Assembly (NCBI GenBank): GCA_038246575.1 | Contig: JBBRVU010000035.1 | Coordinates: 1-27,605, forward strand | DNA: 27,605 nt | Direction: 5' to 3' | From: JACCUZ01 sp038246575 | Lineage (GTDB): Bacteria; Actinomycetota; Actinomycetes; JACCUZ01 | In this document: positions 15,116 through 22,164 of the stretch, piece after piece | Layout of the letters: every line of letters begins with the position of its first letter | Position numbering within the stretch: the stretch's first letter is position 1 | Program-made: the position numbers and the translations under genes | The notes under the pieces: generated by a model | Told to the model about the DNA's origin: nothing | Seen by the model: the letters and a program-made list of their open reading frames with translations, nothing else | Database searches by the model: none

Positions 15116-15188
15116 AGCCCCCTTACGGAATCGAACCGTAGACCTTCTCCTTACCATGGAGACGCTCTGCCGACTGAGCTAAGGGGGC
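15116..15188 (-). tRNA. tRNA-Thr (anticodon GGT)
   Basis: A 73-base cloverleaf with acceptor stem GCCCCCT/AGGGGGC, D-arm GCTC/GAGC, anticodon stem TCTCC/GGAGA around loop ATGGTAA, and T-loop TTCGATT. CCA is not encoded. It is the first gene of a tRNA-Thr, tRNA-Met, rpmG series, an order common in actinobacteria. Confidence 0.96.
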
Positions 15189-15203
15189 TTGCGAGCCCGA
15201 CAA

Positions 15204-15209
15204 AGGATA
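15204..15209 (-). promoter_or_regulatory. -10 box of the tRNA-Thr/tRNA-Met/rpmG promoter
   Basis: TATCCT on the minus strand ends 15 bases before the mature 5' end of tRNA-Thr, a normal distance for a tRNA promoter. No clear -35 is seen. The same TATCCT hexamer precedes tRNA-Tyr at a similar distance, which supports the call. Confidence 0.5.
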
Positions 15210-15267
15210 CACACCCGGGAGCGCCTCCTCTCCGCTCGTTCGGGCCGGGCCTACCCGGTCGGCCCCG

Positions 15268-16437
15268 TCAGCCCAGGTGTCCGCGGACGGAGGCATGGCC
15301 CTTCAGCAGGGCCCTCGAGATGGTCCGGCGCTGGATCTCGTCGGTGCCCTCGTAGATGCGCAGCAGGCGCAGCTCCCGGTACCACCGCTCGACGGGCAGC
15401 TCGCGGGTGTAGCCCATCCCGCCGTGGATCTGCAGCACCCGGTCGACGATCTCGTTGGCTTTGATCCCGCCGAAGAGCTTGGCCATGGACTGGCCCTGCC
15501 GCGAGTCGAGCCCGGCGTCGACCTGCCAGGCCGCGGCCAGCACCAGCCAGCGCAGCGCCTCGATCTCCACGGCGGAGTCGGCCACCATCCACTGGATCGC
15601 CTGCCGCTCGGCGATCGGCTCACCGAAGGTCACCCGGTTGCGCGCGTGCTCGAGCGCCATCTCCACCAGGCGCTCGCAGGAACCGATCGCCCGGGCCGGC
15701 AGCAGGTAGCGGCCACGCCCGATCCACCGCATCGCCAGGGCGAACCCGGCTCCCTCATCCCCCAGGATGTTGGCGTGCGGGACGCGGACGTCCTCGAACA
15801 CCAGCGCCGCCGGTCCCCACTCGCCCATCGTGTCGATCGGCTCGGACCGCCAGCCCATCTCGCGATCGACGAGGAAGCAGGTGACGCCTCCATCGGCGCC
15901 CTTCTCCTTGTCGGTCACGGCGAAGACGAGGGCGAAGTCGGCCTCGTTGCCACCGGTGATGAAGGTCTTCTCGCCGTTGATGATCCAGTCGTCGCCGTCG
16001 CGGCGCGCGCTGGTGCAGATCGCCCGGGCGTCCGAACCAGCGCCAGGCTCGGTGATCGCGAAGCAGCTCTTGCGCTCGCCGCTGATGGTCGGCTGAAGGT
16101 AGGTGTCCTGCTGTTCGGCGCTGGCGTCGTACAAGATGTTGTCGGCGTCCCCGGCGAACTTGAACGGGACGAAGGACCGCCCCAGCTCGGCCTCGAGCAG
16201 CGCGGTCATGACGGCACCGAGCCCCATGCCGCCGTGGTCCTGCGGGGTCTGCACGCCGAAGAAGCCGGCCGACCTGGCCTTGTCCTGCAGCCCGCGCAGC
16301 TCGTCGGCACCCAAGCCGCGCTCATGGCGGCGCTCACGGGCGAGGACCTCGGGCTCGAGCGGCTTGATCTCGCGGTCGACGAAGATCCGCACCCAGTCGC
16401 GGATCTCGCGTTCCTCGTCCGAGAGCGTCAGGTCCAT
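15268..16437 (-). CDS. Acyl-CoA dehydrogenase
   Basis: A 389-residue FAD-dependent acyl-CoA dehydrogenase that introduces the alpha-beta double bond of acyl-CoA and passes electrons to electron-transfer flavoprotein. Features are FGVQTPQDHGGMGLG, the substrate and FAD motif CFAITEPGAGSDA, WIINGEKTFITGG, RVTFGEPIAERQAIQWMVAD, the QIHGGMGYTRE dinucleotide segment, and the catalytic base in RIYEGTDEIQ (Glu 362). The Glu position is that of the short/medium-chain family rather than the isovaleryl type. The ATG at 16437 has GGGGAGG eight bases upstream. It stands alone between two tRNA loci, separated from tRNA-Tyr by a very strong hairpin. Chain-length preference cannot be read from the sequence. 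Confidence 0.93.
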   Translation of the reverse strand: MDLTLSDEEREIRDWVRIFVDREIKPLEPEVLARERRHERGLGADELRGLQDKARSAGFFGVQTPQDHGGMGLGAVMTALLEAELGRSFVPFKFAGDADNILYDASAEQQDTYLQPTISGERKSCFAITEPGAGSDARAICTSARRDGDDWIINGEKTFITGGNEADFALVFAVTDKEKGADGGVTCFLVDREMGWRSEPIDTMGEWGPAALVFEDVRVPHANILGDEGAGFALAMRWIGRGRYLLPARAIGSCERLVEMALEHARNRVTFGEPIAERQAIQWMVADSAVEIEALRWLVLAAAWQVDAGLDSRQGQSMAKLFGGIKANEIVDRVLQIHGGMGYTRELPVERWYRELRLLRIYEGTDEIQRRTISRALLKGHASVRGHLG

Positions 16438-16461
16438 GGGGTCAGCCTCCCCCCGACATGC

Positions 16462-16497
16462 GACGGCCCCCGACCGGGGGTCCGGTCGGGGGCCGTC
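16462..16497 (-). terminator. Strong hairpin terminator after tRNA-Tyr
   Basis: A perfect 16-bp inverted repeat (16462-16477 with 16482-16497) closes a four-base loop. It starts nine bases past the 3' end of tRNA-Tyr and has no U-run, typical of terminators in high-GC actinobacteria. It also separates tRNA-Tyr from the acyl-CoA dehydrogenase start. Confidence 0.75.
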
Positions 16498-16505
16498 AGG
16501 CCGCG

Positions 16506-16588
16506 TGGCAGGTGAAGGATTCGAACCTTCGTAGGCGTAAGCCGACGGATTTACAGTCCGCTCCCATTGGCCGCTCGGGCAACCTGCC
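16506..16588 (-). tRNA. tRNA-Tyr (anticodon GTA)
   Basis: An 83-base tRNA with the long variable arm expected of bacterial tRNA-Tyr. The acceptor stem GGCAGGT/ACCTGCC is perfect, the anticodon loop is CTGTAAA in a CGGA/TCCG-type stem, and the T-loop is TTCGAAT. The discriminator is A and CCA is not encoded. Confidence 0.96.
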
Positions 16589-16599
16589 GGGCGGCACCG

Positions 16600-16630
16600 A
16601 GGATAACGGAGCGCCCCGCCGCGCTCACAA
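16600..16630 (-). promoter_or_regulatory. tRNA-Tyr promoter
   Basis: On the minus strand TATCCT (16600-16605) lies 11 bases before the mature 5' end of tRNA-Tyr. TTGTGA (16625-16630) lies 19 bases further upstream, overlapping the stop codon of the preceding small gene. The -10 is convincing; the -35 spacing is long. Confidence 0.45.
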
Positions 16631-16858
16631 CTCGGTGGACGTGGCGCCCGGTGACCCGGCGCCGGACTCCCTGCCGGCTGCCCGGCCGCGCAGCACGCTC
16701 ACCAGCCCGGCCACCCCGACCGCGACGAAGGCCGCAGGGACGAGCCAGCCCAGCTGCACGGAGGAGTCGATGGCGGCCGCCGACAGATAGCTGACGGCGA
16801 TGATGAGAAAGACGGTCCCGCTGATCAGCGAGATCAGGTCCAAGGCGTGGCGTTTCAT
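16625..16858 (-). CDS. Small membrane protein downstream of the PspC-family gene
   Basis: Function not recognised. The 77-residue product starts MKRHALDLISLISGTVFLIIAVSY and has two predicted membrane helices (about residues 8-27 and 35-53) followed by a polar Arg/Gly/Ser tail. I chose ATG at 16858 because GGAGG lies eight bases upstream. ATG at 16882 would overlap the upstream stop as ATGA and add eight residues. It follows the PspC/LiaF-like gene directly and is very likely in the same transcript, which makes it a candidate accessory to that membrane system. Confidence 0.65.
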   Translation of the reverse strand: MKRHALDLISLISGTVFLIIAVSYLSAAAIDSSVQLGWLVPAAFVAVGVAGLVSVLRGRAAGRESGAGSPGATSTEL

Positions 16859-16878
16859 GGTGCGACCTCCAGGTCCGC

Positions 16879-18138
16879 TCATCGGGTGACGGTCAGGTCG
16901 CCGAGCCCGACGCCGGCGTTGATCGTGATCCGGGTCGGGTCCGCACCGCTCGCTGAGGCGCTGCTCGTCGCGCTGGCGTCGAGATTCGTGCCGTCCAGCT
17001 CCGGCTGGTCCAGCAGCCCCATGGTCCCGGCGCCGACCCTGCCGTCGATGAGGACGACCGCGTCACTCGGGACGGTGATGGCCAGCGTGCCGATGCCGAG
17101 CTGCACGTCGACGTCGACGTCGCTGCCCGGCGGTAGCTGTCGCAGGTCCAGCCGAGCGTCCCCCACCCCGAGCCGGAACGGGCGTTCGGCCGCCACGACG
17201 GTGGTGGGAGACCAGGTCCGCTCCCCGACCCCGCCGCCGGAGCCGGGCTTGACGTCGATCGCACTGATGGACGTCGCCAGCGCAAGGACGATGCCCAGGA
17301 AGATCAGGCCTCGCGACCGACCGACGACCGATCCGACCAGCAGTCCGCCGCCGACGATCGCCAGGGCGGTGCCGAAGATGGCAACGGCGCGGAAGTCGTT
17401 GTCCGAGATCGTGTTCCAGCCCACCATGACGCCGAAGGCGATGAGGACCACGCTGAACGTGACCCGGCCGAGCGCAGAGCGTTCGCGCGGAGGTGGTGGG
17501 CCGGGGGACACCGCGACACCGTCGGCCGGTGGGTAGGCGGGGCCGGCGGGGGCGTAGCCGGTGCCCGGTGTCGTGTACGCAGTACCGGCGGACTGGCCGT
17601 AGTCGGCCGGTCCAGGGCCCGTGGGTGCGTCGGCGCTCGGGGGCATCGGTCCGTACGGGACTCCTGCGGCGGGTCCGCCGGTGTCCGGCCCGGCGCCCTG
17701 GGGCTGGCCGTGGCGCAGCAGCAGAGCCACGATCACGCCGACCACCACGAGGACGCCGAGACCCCCGAGGCCGGGACCGGTGTCGACCACGGCTCCGATG
17801 AACACCAGACCGAGCACGAGGACGACGATCCCCGCGACGACCGTTGCCACCGCCGAGCCCGACGTGCGCCCGCGCAGCACTCGCTGTCCCTCGGACTCGC
17901 TCTCCCCGTCGGCCGGGATCAGCAGCCAGCCCAGCCCGTAGAGCACCAGCCCGGAGCCGCCGAACACCAGCAGCACCACGAACAGGATGCGGAAGATGAG
18001 CGGGTCGACCCCGGCATAGCGTCCGAGCCCACCGGCGACACCGGCGAGGTGCCGGTTGCTGCGGCTGCGGCGCAGCGCCGCCAGGGGTGGGTAGGGCCGC
18101 GGCGGCGGCGGAGCCGTGGTGGTGTCGTTGTCTGTCAT
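16879..18138 (-). CDS. PspC-domain membrane protein with LiaF-like C-terminus
   Basis: A 419-residue envelope protein. It has a proline-rich cytoplasmic N-terminus, the PspC signature RSNRHLAGVAGGLGRYAGVDP with its membrane helix (about 22-80), two more helices, a Gly/Pro/Tyr-rich low-complexity linker (about 145-215), further helices (about 226-300), and a C-terminal beta-rich domain ending DPTRITINAGVGLGDLTVTR. The last part resembles the LiaF-type C-terminal domain, which in Firmicutes restrains a cell-envelope-stress kinase. The ATG at 18138 begins MTDNDTTTAPP; the ribosome site is weak. It is divergent from a PspC-fused histidine kinase and its regulator, so a partner or target role in the same response is a reasonable inference, not shown. 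Confidence 0.8.
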   Translation of the reverse strand: MTDNDTTTAPPPPRPYPPLAALRRSRSNRHLAGVAGGLGRYAGVDPLIFRILFVVLLVFGGSGLVLYGLGWLLIPADGESESEGQRVLRGRTSGSAVATVVAGIVVLVLGLVFIGAVVDTGPGLGGLGVLVVVGVIVALLLRHGQPQGAGPDTGGPAAGVPYGPMPPSADAPTGPGPADYGQSAGTAYTTPGTGYAPAGPAYPPADGVAVSPGPPPPRERSALGRVTFSVVLIAFGVMVGWNTISDNDFRAVAIFGTALAIVGGGLLVGSVVGRSRGLIFLGIVLALATSISAIDVKPGSGGGVGERTWSPTTVVAAERPFRLGVGDARLDLRQLPPGSDVDVDVQLGIGTLAITVPSDAVVLIDGRVGAGTMGLLDQPELDGTNLDASATSSASASGADPTRITINAGVGLGDLTVTR

Positions 18139-18179
18139 GGGCTCATCGTGGTCGGCCCCGGGCGGCCTGCCATCGGGTG

Positions 18180-18250
18180 CCGACCCTGGTCCTACCCTGG
18201 TCCGACCCTGAGCCACCCGCCGGGTGGCCGGGTGCACCGTCGGGGTCGGA
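18180..18250. promoter_or_regulatory. Phased direct repeats between the divergent PspC genes, candidate operator
   Basis: Three 11-bp direct repeats run without gaps: CCGACCCTGGT (18180-18190), CCTACCCTGGT (18191-18201) and CCGACCCTGAG (18202-18212). An inverted copy of the core, GGGTCGGA, lies at 18243-18250, and a palindrome CCACCCG-C-CGGGTGG at 18213-18227. An 11-bp period puts the copies on one face of the helix. The place between the PspC gene and the kinase-regulator pair suggests binding by the adjacent response regulator, but this is inference. Confidence 0.5.
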
Positions 18251-18301
18251 TCAGGTGGTGCCCGGATGCGCCGGAGCCGCCAGCGGTGGAGACTCGTGGT
18301 C

Positions 18302-19525
18302 GTGACCAGTCCCGCCGGCGTGGCCGGCCCCGCAGCGGTGGCCCCCGGACCAGGCCCCCGCAGGCTGTACCGGCGCCGCGACGGCCGGGTGCTGGCGGGC
18401 GTCACCCGGGGGCTGGCGGACCACCTCGGCGTGGAGGTCACGGCTGTCCGCATCGTGTTCCTCGTCCTCTCGGCCTTCGGCGGAGCGGGCATCTTGGCGT
18501 ACGGACTGTTCTGGGTGTTCGCGCCGCAGGACCCGCGTGGAGTGGAGAACCCCGAGGAGCGCAAGCGCAACCTCACCGGCCTGCTGGCGCTGGGCTCGCT
18601 CGCGGTCGGCGGGCTGTTGCTGCTGGCGGCGCTCGGGTTCGGCGTCAACCTCCGGCTCTGGCTGCCGCTGCTGGCCGTGGCCGCGGGAGTCGTCATCCTG
18701 TGGCGGCAGGCCGACGACGACGCGCGAACGCGCTGGCGACAGGCGACCGGCACCGATCGGCGCATAGGGGCCCTGCGCGCCGGCGGTGGCGCGGCCCTCG
18801 TGGTCCTGGGCGCCGTGGCGATCCTGGTCGGGCCGGCGGACCCGGGCGGCGCGACCGGCCGGCTCGTCGCTGCGGTCGTGGTGGCGGCCGGCCTGCTGCT
18901 GGTCAGCGGACCGTGGTGGGTCCGGATGGCCCGCGACCTGGCCGCCGAGCGCAGCGCCCGGATCCGCGAGCAGGAGCGGGCCGAGGTCGCGGCTCACGTG
19001 CACGACTCGGTGCTGCACACCCTCACGCTCATCCAGCGCCATGTCGATGACCCACGCGAGGTGGCCCGGTTGGCCCGGGCCCAGGAACGCGACCTGCGCG
19101 GCTGGCTCTACCACCCCCGCTCCGACGCGTCGGTGAGCGCGGCCCTGGAACGGATGGCGGCCGACGTGGAGGATGCGCATGGCGTCGCGATCGAGGTCGT
19201 GGTCGTCGGCGACGCCCCGATGGACGACGGCCTCGCCGCCCTGCGCGATGCGACCCGGGAGGCCATGGTGAACGCCGCGAAGTACGCCGCCGACTCGCCG
19301 ATCACGGTCTACGCCGAGGTCGAGCCGGACCGGGTGACGGTCTTCGTCCGCGACCGTGGACCGGGGTTCGACCTCGACGCGGTGCCGGCCGATCGGCTCG
19401 GCGTCCGGCAGTCGGTGATCGGCCGGATGACCCGGCACGGCGGCGACGCTGTCGTGCGGTCCGTGCCCGGAGAGGGGACCGAGGTGGAGATCTCACTGCC
19501 GCGCAACGCCAAGGTGGCGACATGA
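18302..19525 (+). CDS. Sensor histidine kinase with N-terminal PspC domain
   Basis: A 407-residue kinase of the NarL/DesK-type (HPK7) class. Residues about 20-78 are a PspC domain (RRLYRRRDGRVLAGVTRGLADHLGV). Several membrane helices follow (about 91-135 and 160-205). The dimerisation helix carries the probable phosphorylation site His 234 in EVAAHVHDSVLHTLTL, and the ATP-binding domain has EAMVNAAKYA (Asn 324), DRGPGFDLD and GEGTEVEISLP. It lacks a large extracytoplasmic sensor, so membrane state is the likely input. The start is uncertain: GTG at 18302 (used here), GTG at 18296 or ATG at 18266. Its stop overlaps the response-regulator start (ATGA), the standard sign of a two-component pair. 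Confidence 0.85.
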   Translation: MTSPAGVAGPAAVAPGPGPRRLYRRRDGRVLAGVTRGLADHLGVEVTAVRIVFLVLSAFGGAGILAYGLFWVFAPQDPRGVENPEERKRNLTGLLALGSLAVGGLLLLAALGFGVNLRLWLPLLAVAAGVVILWRQADDDARTRWRQATGTDRRIGALRAGGGAALVVLGAVAILVGPADPGGATGRLVAAVVVAAGLLLVSGPWWVRMARDLAAERSARIREQERAEVAAHVHDSVLHTLTLIQRHVDDPREVARLARAQERDLRGWLYHPRSDASVSAALERMAADVEDAHGVAIEVVVVGDAPMDDGLAALRDATREAMVNAAKYAADSPITVYAEVEPDRVTVFVRDRGPGFDLDAVPADRLGVRQSVIGRMTRHGGDAVVRSVPGEGTEVEISLPRNAKVAT

Positions 19526-20169
19526 CGACGACCGGCGTCCGCGTGGTCCTCGTCGACGACCACCGCCTGTTCCGCTCCGGCGTGCGCGCCGAGCTCGGGG
19601 ACGCGGTGGAGGTGGTGGGTGAGGCCGAGGACGCTGTGGCCGCCATCGAGGTCATCAAGGCCACCAACCCCGACGTGGTGCTGCTGGACGTGCACCTGCC
19701 CGGAGGGGGCGGGCGCGCAGTCCTGGCAGCGCTGGTCGGCGAGCATCCCGACATCCGCTTCCTCGCGCTGTCGGTCTCCGACGCGCCGGAGGACGTGATC
19801 TCGGTGATCCGGGCCGGCGCCCGGGGCTACGTCACCAAGTCCATCTCCGGGCCGGAGCTCGCCGATGCGGTGCGCCGGGTGGCTGATGGCGACGCGGTGT
19901 TCTCGCAGCGACTGGCCGGGTTCGTCCTCGACGCGTTCGCCGCGACCACCGATGTAGCCGAGGTCGACGAGGACCTCAACCGGCTCTCCCAGCGCGAGCG
20001 GGAGGTGCTGCGGCTGATCGCCCGCGGCTACACGTACAAGGAGGTCGGCAAGGCCTTGTTCATCTCGGTGAAGACCGTCGAGACCCACGTGTCCGCCGTG
20101 CTGCGCAAGCTGCAGCTGTCCAACCGGCACGAGCTCACCCGGTGGGCCACCTCCCGCCGCCTGGTATGA
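19522..20169 (+). CDS. NarL/FixJ-family response regulator
   Basis: A 215-residue DNA-binding regulator. The receiver domain (about 7-122) has the acidic pair Asp 12-Asp 13, phospho-acceptor Asp 56 in VVLLDVHLP, and the conserved lysine in GYVTKSI. The LuxR-type helix-turn-helix occupies about 153-210 (LSQREREVLRLIARGYTYKEVGKALFISVKTVETHV). Its ATG overlaps the kinase stop by four bases, so it is the cognate partner. The direct repeats upstream of the kinase gene are a possible binding site, which would make the pair autoregulatory and also control the divergent PspC gene. Confidence 0.93.
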   Translation: MTTTGVRVVLVDDHRLFRSGVRAELGDAVEVVGEAEDAVAAIEVIKATNPDVVLLDVHLPGGGGRAVLAALVGEHPDIRFLALSVSDAPEDVISVIRAGARGYVTKSISGPELADAVRRVADGDAVFSQRLAGFVLDAFAATTDVAEVDEDLNRLSQREREVLRLIARGYTYKEVGKALFISVKTVETHVSAVLRKLQLSNRHELTRWATSRRLV

Positions 20170-20211
20170 GTTGGCTGGCGCCTGCGACCGGGCTGCTCAC
20201 CGCGCACGTCG

Positions 20212-20217
20212 TATACG
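20212..20217 (+). promoter_or_regulatory. -10 box of a near-leaderless yajQ promoter
   Basis: TATACG ends nine bases before the yajQ ATG, and no Shine-Dalgarno sequence is present in that gap. Transcription would begin within a few bases of the start codon, giving a leaderless or nearly leaderless mRNA, which actinobacteria translate well. No clear -35 is seen. Confidence 0.5.
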
Positions 20218-20226
20218 GTTTCGGCC

Positions 20227-20715
20227 ATGGCTGACTCGTCGTTCGACATCGTGAGCAAGGTCGACCACCAAGAGGTCGACAACGCCCTGAACCAGACCGC
20301 CAAGGAGATCTCCCAGCGCTTCGACTTCAAGAACGTCGGCGCGTCGATCAAGTGGTCCGGAGAGTCCGTGCGGATGGAGGCGAACTCCGAGGAGCGGGTC
20401 AAAGCCATCCTCGACGTGTTCGAGACGAAGATCATCAAGCGCGGGATCTCGCTGAAGACGTTGAAGAAGGGCGAGCCGACGCTGTCCGGCAAGGAGTACT
20501 ACCTCGTCTGTGAGATCGAGGAAGGCATCACCAGCGAGAACGCCAAGAAGGTCTCGAAACTCATTCGCGACGAGGGTCCGAAGTCGGTCAAGGCCCAGAT
20601 CCAGGGCGACGAGCTGCGCGTGAGCTCGAAGAGTCGCGACGACTTGCAGACCGTCCAGGCACTGGTGAAGGGCACCGACCTCGACTTCGCGGTGCAGTTC
20701 GTCAACTACCGCTGA
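20227..20715 (+). CDS. yajQ: YajQ family nucleotide-binding protein
   Basis: A 162-residue protein of the YajQ (DUF520) family. It matches the family end to end: MADSSFDIVSKVDHQEVDNA, SQRFDFKNVGASIKW, TLKKGEPTLSGKEYYLVCEI, SKLIRDEGPKSVKAQIQGDELRVSSKSRDDLQ and DLDFAVQFVNYR. Family members have two ferredoxin-like domains and bind nucleotides; a homologue in Xanthomonas binds cyclic di-GMP. The cellular role here is unknown. It lies 57 bp after the response regulator but has its own -10 box, so it is probably a separate unit, ended by the hairpin at 20741-20770. Confidence 0.93.
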   Translation: MADSSFDIVSKVDHQEVDNALNQTAKEISQRFDFKNVGASIKWSGESVRMEANSEERVKAILDVFETKIIKRGISLKTLKKGEPTLSGKEYYLVCEIEEGITSENAKKVSKLIRDEGPKSVKAQIQGDELRVSSKSRDDLQTVQALVKGTDLDFAVQFVNYR

Positions 20716-20740
20716 GGCTCCACGACGCCAGACGTCAGTG

Positions 20741-20770
20741 CGGGCCGGCCACCGTGTGGTGGCCGGCCCG
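20741..20770 (+). terminator. Hairpin terminator between convergent yajQ and a small membrane gene
   Basis: A perfect 13-bp inverted repeat (CGGGCCGGCCACC with GGTGGCCGGCCCG) around a GTGT loop, 25 bases after the yajQ stop. Being symmetrical and placed between converging genes, it can serve both directions. No U-run follows. Confidence 0.75.
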
Positions 20771-20801
20771 ATGCCGAGCGGTCCTGCTGCTGGCGACTAC
20801 C

Positions 20802-21098
20802 TCAGGCGTGCGCCGGGTGTCGGCTGCCACGCTGGTGCGTGCTGACCAGGTGTGACACGACCATGGTGACCGCGATCGCGACCAGCGCGCTGGCGAGTCC
20901 GATCGCGACGATCTGCCAGGTGGCGATGCCGGTCGACAGGTCGATGACGGTGCCACCTCCCGCCGGTGCGGGTTCCGGCTCGAGTGGCGCGGGACCTGCC
21001 CAGGCGGCCGTCCCGCCGACGACAGCGGTGACGAGGAGCAGCAGGGCGGTGGAGATGCCGGTCACGAGAGTCCGGACCGGGGTGGTGATGGTGCTCAT
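20802..21098 (-). CDS. Small exported or membrane-anchored protein of unknown function
   Basis: Not recognised as a known family. The 98-residue product has an N-terminal signal-like helix (TLVTGISTALLLLVTAVVGG) ending in a plausible cleavage site AWA-GP, a Pro/Glu/Gly-rich spacer, a second helix at about 61-86 (WQIVAIGLASALVAIAVTMV), and a short basic, His-rich tail (THQRGSRHPAHA). A mature protein would be a single-pass membrane protein with a short outer segment. The ATG at 21098 has AGGAG about six bases upstream, which fixes the start. It follows htpX by 92 bp on the same strand and may be co-transcribed with it. Confidence 0.65.
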   Translation of the reverse strand: MSTITTPVRTLVTGISTALLLLVTAVVGGTAAWAGPAPLEPEPAPAGGGTVIDLSTGIATWQIVAIGLASALVAIAVTMVVSHLVSTHQRGSRHPAHA

Positions 21099-21190
21099 GA
21101 GGACTCCTATGCGGTGAGTGGTTGATGTCCTCAGCGTCGTCCTGCGGGGACGTGCCCGCCATCGGGAGAACTCCGTACGCCCTGGATGTA

Positions 21191-22054
21191 TCAGCGCGGG
21201 TAGCCCGCCATCCTCTCCAGCCGCGCGATGCGCTCCTCCATCGGCGGGTGGGTCGAGAACAGGCTCGACATCCCCTCGTGGCGGAACGGGTTCGCGATCA
21301 TCAGGGCGCTCGTGGTCTGCAGGTTCGGCTCCGGCGGCAGTGGCAGTGACCGGGTGCCCATCTCGAGCTTGCGCAGCGCGCTGGCCAGCGCCAGCGGGTC
21401 GCCGGTGATCGCCGCCCCGGAGGCGTCGGCCTGGTACTCCCGCGACCGGCTGATCGCCATCCGGATCACACCCGCGGCGACGGGCCCGAGGATCAGCACA
21501 GCCAGGGCGCCGAGCGGACCGGGTCCGTCGTCGTCCCCGCTGCGCCCGATCGGGAGCAGCCAGGCCAGGTAGCCGAGGTACATCACGACGCTGGCCAGAC
21601 CGGCTGCCACCGAGCTGATGAGGATGTCGCGGTTGTAGACGTGGGACAGCTCGTGGCCGAGGACGCCGCGAAGCTCGCGCTGATCGAGGATCACGAGGAT
21701 GCCTTCGGTGCAGCACACCGCGGCGTTACGCGGGTTGCGACCGGTGGCGAACGCGTTGGGCGCCATCGTCGGCGAGATGTACAGCCGCGGCATGGGTTGC
21801 CGGGATGCGGTCGAGAGGTCACGCACGATGCGATACATCGCCGGCTGCTCGGCCTCGCTGACGGCACGGGCCCGCATCGAGCGCAGCGCCAGCTTGTCGC
21901 TGTAGAAGTACGCGACACCGTTGGTCCCGAGCGCGATGACCACGGCAATCGTGAGCCCGCCTGCCCCGCCTAGCCACTGACCGACGAGCAGGATGAGCCC
22001 GGAGAGCAAGGTGAGCAGGACGGCGGTCTTGACGCCGTTCGCATGGCGGTGCAC
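21191..22054 (-). CDS. htpX: Zinc metalloprotease HtpX (M48 family)
   Basis: A 287-residue membrane protease that degrades damaged membrane proteins. The start is GTG at 22054 (MHRHANGVKTAVLLTLLSG), with GGAGG seven bases upstream; longer reading adds non-family residues. Two N-terminal helices precede the catalytic part. HELSH gives zinc ligands His 134 and His 138 with catalytic Glu 135, and the third ligand is Glu 206 in SREYQADASGA. The flanks (APNAFATGRNPRNAAVCCTEGIL, HVYNRDILIS) closely match mycobacterial HtpX. It lies 110 bp downstream of nuoN on the same strand. The nearby PspC signalling genes fit a membrane-quality theme, but linkage of regulation is speculation. Confidence 0.95.
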   Translation of the reverse strand: MHRHANGVKTAVLLTLLSGLILLVGQWLGGAGGLTIAVVIALGTNGVAYFYSDKLALRSMRARAVSEAEQPAMYRIVRDLSTASRQPMPRLYISPTMAPNAFATGRNPRNAAVCCTEGILVILDQRELRGVLGHELSHVYNRDILISSVAAGLASVVMYLGYLAWLLPIGRSGDDDGPGPLGALAVLILGPVAAGVIRMAISRSREYQADASGAAITGDPLALASALRKLEMGTRSLPLPPEPNLQTTSALMIANPFRHEGMSSLFSTHPPMEERIARLERMAGYPR

Positions 22055-22164
22055 GGGTGGTCCTCCGCGGCTGGAATCGAACCGGTCAGCCTCGCCAGGC
22101 CGGTCGGCAGGTGTCACCGGTCAGAACGCCCGGTCGGGCTGCCCCGTTCCCTGCTGCGGCTTGC

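Noticed and set aside
18139..18765. Extension of the PspC gene to 628 residues reaching into the kinase gene
   Set aside because: The extra residues are Arg/Ser/Pro-rich, antisense to the kinase, and cross the divergent control region. The start at 18138 gives a normal N-terminus.
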